This document shows positions 56,440-64,000 of a stretch of DNA of 64,000 nucleotides, one piece after another (positions within the stretch are counted from its first letter, which is position 1; the number at the start of each line of letters is the position of its first letter). This DNA is from Ricordea florida. Its lineage: Eukaryota; Cnidaria; Anthozoa; Corallimorpharia; Ricordeidae. Under the pieces are notes generated by a model. That model was given only the letters and a program-made list of their open reading frames with translations, had not been told where the DNA came from and ran no database searches. The translations under genes were made by a program, and so were the position numbers. The stretch covers positions 24,999,718-25,063,717 of the forward strand of contig OX453282.1 in assembly GCA_949710005.1 (NCBI GenBank), given 5' to 3'.

Positions 56440-57640
56440 AGAAGTCAACGCGACATTCCAAGTCAGCTGTAATTTTTGCCCAATTTCCCACCAGCTTCTT
56501 TTTCAAACATCTCCATGTGAAGGTCAGCAATGACGGCGGAAACAGGACTTCCCATAGGTGCACCTTCCTGTTGTTCCTAGAGCAATTCGTTATACTTGAA
56601 ATATGTGGATCTCAAGACGAAATCCAGGAGGTCTGCAATCCCGGTGGGCGTGAGCGCTGTACGGTCTGGCAAGTTCTGATCGTTGTTTAGTGATCTGTAA
56701 CGCGGCTTGTCCTGCATCTTGTATAGGGGGAAGTTGGTGAACAGCGACTCTACATCGAATGATACCATGACCTCGTCTTTTTTGATAGTTTCTCTGTTGA
56801 TGGCGGACGCGAATTCGCTCCTGAGTTTTCCAACGCGAAATCGGAGGTATCTGTAAGATTAGGCAAGATTTTAGTTAAGAATCCCGAAAAAGTCGTAAGC
56901 AAATGCAAGACACTATGGGTCTTTAATAGAGGTACTTGGTCTTGTGGATTTTTGGTGCCCCATATATCCTAGGTGGTTGTTTCTATTTGGGTTGATCTTG
57001 TTGTACTCGCTCTCTGATAGGTGTCCACTACGTTTTAATGCCAGTAGCTCCTCCATGGCTTTCACTATGGCGAAGGCAGTCTGCTGGATCTTTGTTCAGG
57101 AGCCTGGTACCATCCTGTCTCGATCAGTGCTGACATCTTCGGTTGTTCGGAGAGAGTAGATGGTATATCTCTCTCTCCTTGGATTCTGCTTCCCTCTTTG
57201 CATCTGCCTTAATTCTCATCGTCAAGACGTATTCGTTCTTCCAGAAATCGCATAGCTGTTAGCTCACCGGCTTTCCGAGCTCCTTTGGTGGGTGCCAGAG
57301 GGTGAACTTGTAGATCTTTTGGTACAATGCTGTTCTTAATTCACTTGGTGAGAAAATTAAGGTGGTTAGTATAACTTGCAAGCTTCTGCTGGCAACGTTC
57401 ATGTTTACGAATCAACCTTAGGGCTGGGCGCCCATATGTATGGTCAATGTTAAGGAACGGGTTGTTGTTCATCGTGGAAAATGTGATCATGATGATAATA
57501 TAAATTTTTCTTTTGTCACACGATGTATGTAGTCAGTGGATGTTGATCGCGATATTTCCACTGCTTACTCCCAGTCTTTTTCAGCCAATAGGGTCGACTG
57601 ATTCCGGTCCACCATTATGTAGCTGTGTGGTCTGCTCTGA
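56440..57640 (-). mobile_element. Penelope-like element 2, fragmentary
   Basis: From right to left on the minus strand: terminal repeat (57,345-57,640, as at 53,419-53,710), an N-terminal protein part (57,150-57,340, as at 48,850-49,079) and reverse transcriptase pieces: MVSFDVESLFTNFPL at about 56,770 and, after one stop codon at 56,577-56,579, EQQEGAPMGSPVSAVIADLH near 56,570-56,515. These are core Penelope reverse transcriptase motifs. Internal parts are missing and frames are broken, so it is dead. Confidence 0.8.
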
Positions 57641-57746
57641 TTGGTCCGTTTCGATCCTGATATTGCTTCTAAAGCCTTTGAACGATGGCGTTTTCTAGCT
57701 CACATTAAAGTGTTCACATTAAAGTGTTCGACCACTAAAGAAGTTT

Positions 57747-57880
57747 GCTGTTTGTGAGTTTTTCAAAAAGCTGAAATTGCACTCGCCGAAGCGGCTCGTG
57801 CAATTTCAGCTTTTTGAAAAACTCACTCGTGCAAATTAATTACAAATTGAACTCGAAACCGTGTGATTACCTTTACAATT
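57747..57880 (+). repeat. dispersed 450-bp repeat, right-end fragment
   Basis: Matches the last third of 30,080-30,548 (TCGCCGAAGCGGCTCGTGCA, then the AACTCGAAACCGTGTGATTAC end). A weaker copy follows to about 58,020. Confidence 0.75.
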
Positions 57881-60800
57881 TTTTATAACTAAGCAATTGT
57901 AATTTTTTCAAAGACAAGAAACTGCACTCGCCCTGTAGCCCGGTGCAATTTGTTCAGTTTTTGAAACATTTACTTGTGCTCATTTATTCCAAATTGCACT
58001 CGAAACCATTTTATTACATTTTCAAAAAGGACGGACGGCCTTCTGTACGCATCTCTTATTTCTTTAAATAGCCAATCTAGAAACAACACACTTTTGGCGG
58101 GAGATTTGTAATGCAAATGTTTTCAAATTAATTATTCATTCTGTTTTCACTGTCACCTTTTGCGGCCATGAGACGAAGTCAACGACAAAATTTGACTTTT
58201 CTGGCTTCAATTTTTCTCTTACAAGCCTGTAATGTAACAAGGTTCATACAGAAATGCTCAACAAGAGAAAGCTTTGTCCAAATGTAAGCCGGATAAGATT
58301 TTCAAAGAAAAAATGCAAAGAAAACTGCGACAAGAAGAAGCGAGCGGACAGAGCACATGGCAGAGCTTAATTCATGTCTTCCTCAAGGTGACCTAAAACA
58401 TCAGTTAATATCAAATAACTGTCTTTTGTCGGTCTAGAAAAGTTCGTAATTTGTTTGAAACCAGAATTCTAACTCTTTGTAGTGACTCGACTGTCAAAAA
58501 TTGCAACGCACTGGCCATGGTCGCCTCGCAGAGCTTTCAAACTTCGGAAATCTTTAAGCTTCGATAGTAACAAAATTTAGTAACAAAATTTAATACTCGA
58601 GTATTTTTTAAACTGTGATACCCTTTCGTTCCTTTTACAGGACCGAAGCCGGCCGAATGAAATGTTTTTCTTTCCTGTTCAAATTTGATTGTCTTTGGAA
58701 GCAAACACTCGAGAAGACGTGAGGACAAGATAAATTCCACGTGGTAAAAAAGGTGAGCGTCAGAAATTTTTTTTCCTTCCATGAACATAAATATTTTTCA
58801 AAACGTTGGTTCTGGACTCAAAGCAATTCGGGTTGTAAACTCGGACGGTGGGAACTTGTTTGGGGGCGCAACGGCGGAACGGCCCTTTAAGCTTTGTCAG
58901 ATGATGAAATTCTTTACAACAGGGAACACCAAATGAACGAATTAAATATTATTAACATTATAGTGTCATGCTGTTTGTCTGTCCTTGAATTTAAGCTGTT
59001 ATTCCATTGTTCTTAAAAAAATTATGTTCTTGTCTACTAACAGACAGATGAGATGCTTTGGAGTGGACACATTGTTTAGGCAAACACTATACAGTTTGAT
59101 GATTTTCACTTGGCCTTCATGGTAAGAACAATTTTAAAATAAATATTTTTTTTATTTTAGGCTGCAAAAATAGGTTGGCATTATGATTTAATTCGACAAC
59201 TAAAAGCCTCTAAAAGGTTAATAGTGCCTTTTTGTTCATATTTTATTCCGATTAATTGCACCACTGGGTCTATCAATTGAGTTGCTGAGTTTTTTCCTCT
59301 TTCTGAGAGAATCTCAGCTTTTACAAGATTTTTGTCAAATTCATGAGTTTAATGGCCTAGATTTCCATACAAACTCATACTTCACTATGCATGTTGTAGA
59401 TGAATTGTTTACAATAGGGTAATGCACATGCAAACATTTCTCGTTTTTTAAGAATGAAACTGTGCAACGCCAGCATGCAAGATGAAGTATGGGGTGATAG
59501 GGAAATCTACTCTAAGAAACTACAAGGGCTTCCTCAGTCGAAGTTTGCAAGACATTTTGCATCTCAAAGGGTCGTCATAAGTAAAATCAAAGTAGGACTA
59601 TGGTGAACTCGTGGATATGTTTACAAAACAGAGAAAAAAAAAATAATTTAAAAATTAATGAGGTGTTTTTTCAGAGTTCTGATTGAATGAACTTGAAGAT
59701 AATTTTAATAATCTATAATCACAACATAAAAGTGACCAGGGAGCTGAGTAAAGTAAAGTAAAGTAAAACTTTATTTAAACAGGGTAGCCCGTTCAGCTCA
59801 AAGGCTGGTATCCATGGGGGCCCTGTATAGATATAGTAGCTTTTTGAAATAAACATACAGTGAGTACATGACGCCAATCATTTGACTTCACTAGGCATCA
59901 GTTATAAGGCAGGTGGCAAGCATACAGTTGTTAAAAAATTTGATAACTTAACATAAGGGTACAGGATTAAATGGCACCGAAACCAAATGTAGTTCTGGTA
60001 TCCTGCTGCTCACTGTCTGTGTGTTCAAAGTAACAGGGTCCTTCTGAATAAGGTCTGAATTTTGTTGCCATGACATTGTCAATTTTATCATCATTATAGT
60101 TTTTGTTGTCTACAAGTCTATTCAATGTATGCAACAGAAATATCCACCTTGATTCTGCAGCTGATAATGAACAAAACCATGTAGGATAGCCCAGCTGATG
60201 TGATGATCTTAAAATCCTTAAGACTCTCAATCCTTTATCAAGTTGAATTAGTTTATTTACCGTACCATCTCATTTTAGGTTATCAGTGGTATATATATTC
60301 AGGGTTGCACTTAAAAAAAATCACACTTGCCATCATTAATACAGCAATACATCTTTGTTTTTATCCTTATAACTTCTTGTTTTTACAATGTAAATATGAT
60401 GAGTCACACAACAGTAAGCGAAACAGGTAAGCCTATTTTTCCAACATGTCTACTTCAACACAATCTAGTTCACTTCAAGGTAAATTCGGAAATCAATAGA
60501 CAGAAAACGTTTCATTGTAACGGCTTGTGGTGTATTGTATATAATATAACGCTTAATACATTTTCTACATGACTTACTCTTTTCGAACCCTGGTTCTCCG
60601 TCACGGCATGCGCCTCTATATTTAATGGTAAGCGTTGACATAGTTCTTGACCGTCCCAATACTTTTCCAACTCCATTCCTGTTAGTACTAACACTTAAAT
60701 CAGTAGAAAAGTCCTCCATGCGATGTTTCTTATCCAGGTTGGCCGCAGAAGTTCTTCGGTTTCACATCATGGATTCGTCAATTTATTCTGTTTTCAGTAG

Positions 60801-61304
60801 TGGTTTCGTTCAATAACGAGTACTCATTTCGCTCAAATAAATTCTCATTCAAGTGCTAATTTCGCTCTATGAGTTCTCATCAAAGCTTACTATATTAGCA
60901 AGAGATTTTCTCATCTTCAGATCACTTTCGAGCCAACTGAAATTCATATACTGCTTGTAATCTTGGGGGCGGTCGATGGCGGTCGATGTCGGAAAAGCGA
61001 ATAGTTATCATCTGTTCACGTTTAGCGCCTGGCCGAGTAAAAGGCTCATGAAATTCAGTCTCCAAGTTGGTCATTGTCCTAACTGGAAACATTTAAACTC
61101 CTTTTGATTTTAGTAAGACCGCTAATGAGGCCCTGTTAGTGAGGTTGTTTATGTCGCGCGTCTGAGTTTCAAACCTTTTCACGTCGCAATTTCGGAAGGT
61201 CGAAGGTCGCTGTCGTAATTTCCCGTGAGCGGCTCGTCGTTCGTCGCCATTTCAGGTCCTTTATGTCGCAGTTTCAAGGCCACGTCGCTTGTCGAAATTT
61301 ACCC
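57881..61304. other. non-coding sequence, little recognised
   Basis: No gene supported. At 59,745-59,830 an AGTAAAGTAAAGTAAAACTTTATTTAAACAGGG stretch looks like a reverse-strand LINE 3' end with a TTTAC-repeat tail. Short open frames at 58,537-58,788, 59,967-60,230 and 60,465-60,719 show no recognisable domain. Confidence 0.45.
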
Positions 61305-61331
61305 TTAACCCTTTCACTCCCAAGAGTGACT

Positions 61332-61362
<31 letters not shown>

Positions 61363-61406
61363 GTTTTACTCGTCAAATGGAGACCCCTTGGGAGTGAAAG
61401 GGTTAA
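61305..61406. mobile_element. TTAA-ended MITE, copy 1
   Basis: 102 bp, starting TTAACCCTTTCACTCCCAAG and ending with its reverse complement. TTAA at both ends is the usual target duplication of piggyBac-type elements. Confidence 0.8.
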
Positions 61407-61418
61407 CAACTATCTCCC

Positions 61419-61445
61419 TTAACCCTTTCACTCCCAAGAGTGACT

Positions 61446-61490
<45 letters not shown>

Positions 61491-61520
61491 ATGGAGACCC
61501 CTTGGGAGTGAAAGGGTTAA
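61419..61520. mobile_element. TTAA-ended MITE, copy 2
   Basis: 102 bp, same family, about one substitution from copy 1 and 12 bp downstream of it. Confidence 0.8.
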
Positions 61521-61704
61521 CAGGGCCTCGCTAATCGTCCTCTTAAGCTACAAAATCATTACAAACTCTGGCAACGGTACGATACACTTTCAGCGTGAAC
61601 TTTCATCAACAGACTTCCGTGACTTCGGTCACGACAATTGTCGTCTTCATATCGGTGCCCCCGAGTTCTATCCGACTAATTACGAAGTGTGTCTACACTG
61701 GAGT

Positions 61705-61772
61705 GAGTGAGTGAGTGAGTGAGTGAGTGAGTGAGCGAGTGAGCGAGTGAGTGAGTGAGTGAGTGAGTGAGT
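61705..61772. repeat. GTGA microsatellite
   Basis: Run of GTGA units with two GCGA variants. Confidence 0.95.
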
Positions 61773-61880
61773 GACAATTTGCATATCGGAGTCCCCACAA
61801 AAACTCGCAAATACGCTTCGCGTATCCACGAGTTAAAAAGGGACTAGTTTCTGAAGAAATCGCTGCTGTACCTTTGGGTA

Positions 61881-62043
61881 ATTATAGAATGGAGTTATCA
61901 AACGACCTGATACGGTCATTATAGAATGGAGTTATCAAACGACCTGATACGGTCAGTTATTACACGACCGTAAGATAACAAGGAAGCTTTGTTATCTTAC
62001 GGTCGCATAACTGACCTTAAATATCAAGTCGTTTGATAACTCC
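61881..62043. mobile_element. foldback element with a 37-bp direct repeat
   Basis: ATTATAGAATGGAGTTATCA occurs twice, 37 bp apart. GGAGTTATCAAACGAC at the left pairs with GTCGTTTGATAACTCC at the right, and the inner arms CCGTAAGATAACAA and TTGTTATCTTACGG also pair. A MITE with a duplicated end. Confidence 0.75.
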
Positions 62044-63844
62044 TTTTTCCCAAACTCTTGATAATGGCTCGTCTCAGATGGAATAAAATTGTGTGAATTA
62101 CTCTGGCATCAACCACGGATATCCTTTACCAAATAATTTTACCCCTTCAAAGCCTCTTCTTTTTGTCGTAGTGCCCAATTTCATTACACCGTCCTCAAAA
62201 CATTGGAGCACGAAAAATCCAGAGGCGGATCTCTACCCGAAAAAATTAATTCCCAAGGGAACCACCCTGGCTTTGTTCGAGTCTGTTAAGTATGCAAATT
62301 AGGGCGTGTCCACTAAAGGCAATTAATCAATCACACTGAACAATTGATTCAATTTGATTATCAGCTACAAGGCGTTTTGTTCATTCATTTCAATAAGAAT
62401 ATCGTTTTTTTTTTTCAATAAAAAGCCTAAATATTTGGCGCGCCGCTTGACAAACTTTGCGGTGATAAATGATTAGGAAACACTGTTAATAAGGATGTGT
62501 AAGATAAAACATCGTTACTTAAAGTTTTCTTTATATTTATTTCAGGTTCCACGTGAAAATCCTTCCAAGATAAAGCACAGAGAAGACGGAACAGGCAAGG
62601 CGTTCCCTTTTTGACTCACTGAAGAATATAGCTAGAGCTTCTAAAGGTAGAAATTTTCTCTGAACTTGAGAATCTTTGTAGGGCGAAAGAGGAACTTTAT
62701 CAAACCAAGACGGCATTTTAAGTCTCTTTAAGTCTCTTAGTGACAACGCCCGTGAAGCTGCGCGATTCACGCATTTTAGGAACCCGCCCCAGGTCTTAAG
62801 TGTAAAGACCTTTTTTTTAATGAATGAACTGCAGGCTTTGCAAGAGAAAAATATGCCGATTTTCTTACTATAAGTGGCGAAGGAATTAAATATATCGTAC
62901 AGAATTGATTATATCTTTGAAATCTTTGCGACAGAAAAAATACAATAAGAAACTGACGAAAAATGATTCTGGGCTCCACAATTTGTGTGAGTTAAGTTAA
63001 AAATAATAAATCAGCTGTTTATAGGAGATTTACAAGACTGAAGTAACGCGAAAAACCACCGATACAGGCCGATAGAGTAAGCAAATTTTGCAACGTTATA
63101 ATGGACCTTGAAAACTTTGGCAGACAATTGAAATAAATTTTTTAAAACAAAAACTTCAAAAAAGCCGGCCGCTTAATCCTCAAAAAAGATTGAAGCCACA
63201 GAAATAACTTTTGAGTGAGTTAAGTCTAAAACGTTTTCTTGAATCTTGCCGCACCATTTTGAAGATCTCATGGTGCGTTTAGCGAAGGTTTAGTGGCTAT
63301 AAAGATAAGTCAAATTGTCAGGAATAAAAAAAGATGAATTTTAATAATTTGGAGTGCCCTAGAGTTCACAATATTTGGATGTTCACATTAATCCAACTGC
63401 CTTAATTTTTCTCAGAGCTTTGATCCTTTGCAATTATCTTTAGCTTTTCTAGTTGTAGTTTCGCTGCAGTATCGCATCGTGAACTTGAGTTCAGAAAATT
63501 GGCTCCTTAGTACGACCTGAGTATAAACTAACTTAATTAGACAGTGCTCAACTGCTCGTGAAGCCGTAGTGTTTGGTTAAACGTTCCTCGTCCCTCTATA
63601 AAGAAAATTAATTGTATTGAATGGTTTTGGGACCTCAAGATGTAGAAGCGTGAAGGACAACTTAATCTATGCTACTCAAGATATTACATGGCCATTTTTT
63701 AAACTGATAATTACTTGGCAGGCAATGCGGCAGCGCGCTATAAAATTCTAGTTTGGTACGATGATTTCACTTAATAACATATCGCAAATATTGCGCCACC
63801 TTTTCTGCTATAGGCATTTTTGTGTGGCTAGTTTGATTTGTCAA
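62044..63844. other. non-coding sequence, nothing recognised
   Basis: AT-rich sequence without a recognisable gene, RNA or element boundary. Confidence 0.45.
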
Positions 63845-63950
63845 AGATGAAAAGTTTGAACCACACTGCATAGTAAACCAAACAGTACCACAGTACAGTG
63901 CTGTTTGGTTGCTTTATAAAGAACAGTCACAAACAGTACTACATAGACTA
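63845..63950 (-). repeat. 106-bp hairpin repeat, one copy, reverse
   Basis: Reverse-strand copy with AACAGTACCACAGTACAGTG; shows that the family is not confined to the coadhesin-like gene. Confidence 0.75.
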
Positions 63951-64000
63951 GTTTGTGAAATTGGGGCAGCATAGAACTGCTATAGGGAATTCACGCTCCT

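Noticed and set aside
60465..60719. Minus-strand frame with TIKYRGACRDGEPG, faintly like part of a Polinton endonuclease VII module
   Set aside because: The resemblance covers only a few residues and the cysteines needed are absent.
62537..62770. 77-aa minus-strand frame
   Set aside because: No domain, no neighbour support and composition like the surrounding non-coding DNA.

Overview
The window looks like nuclear DNA of an anthozoan cnidarian, most likely a stony coral. The main reasons are a large intron-rich plus-strand gene whose domain mix (FN2, F5/8 type C, repeated VWA and TSP1) resembles the coral skeletal-matrix adhesin called coadhesin, a dense load of short foldback elements, tRNA-headed SINEs, CR1-like LINEs and Penelope-like retroelements, and an AT-rich Polinton/Maverick-type element at the left edge. 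Species cannot be fixed from the sequence alone.

Positions 1 to about 9,930 are the right part of a Polinton-like (adintovirus-like) element, cut by the window edge. On the minus strand it carries four small proteins, a packaging ATPase, a probable major capsid protein and a small 59-codon frame. A retroviral-type integrase lies on the plus strand and converges with a 1505-aa family B DNA polymerase on the minus strand. No penton protein or adenain-like protease was recognised here. Short GC-rich hairpin elements sit inside the integrase and polymerase reading frames. The right end holds about 48-bp tandem repeats and a GC-rich foldback.

Positions 9,930 to 18,100 are non-coding host DNA with a 0.5-kb ATGT microsatellite, several foldback elements, a LINE tail and a SINE fragment; no gene is supported there.

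Positions 18,101 to 55,980 hold one gene that I could assemble into 31 coding exons. All splice phases agree and, leaving out one insertion, the exons sum to 5,403 nt (1,800 codons plus stop). The order is: signal peptide, a 23-nt microexon, FN2, a galactose-binding-like region, F5/8C, then three blocks of one VWA followed by two TSP1 modules, then eight more TSP1 modules and a short proline-rich tail with no transmembrane segment. A TSP1-TSP1-VWA unit has been recently duplicated in tandem, introns included. Exon 23 is interrupted by a 138-bp MITE with an 8-bp target duplication, which brings a stop and a frameshift. Exon 30 is followed by a 109-bp tandem array that repeats its splice donor about seven times. 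Introns carry a 106-bp hairpin repeat, minisatellites and LINE insertions, including a 4.3-kb CR1-like LINE nested in a Penelope-like element.

Positions 56,000 to 64,000 are the 3' flank, with a second Penelope-like remnant, a pair of TTAA-ended MITEs, a GTGA microsatellite and otherwise unrecognised sequence.
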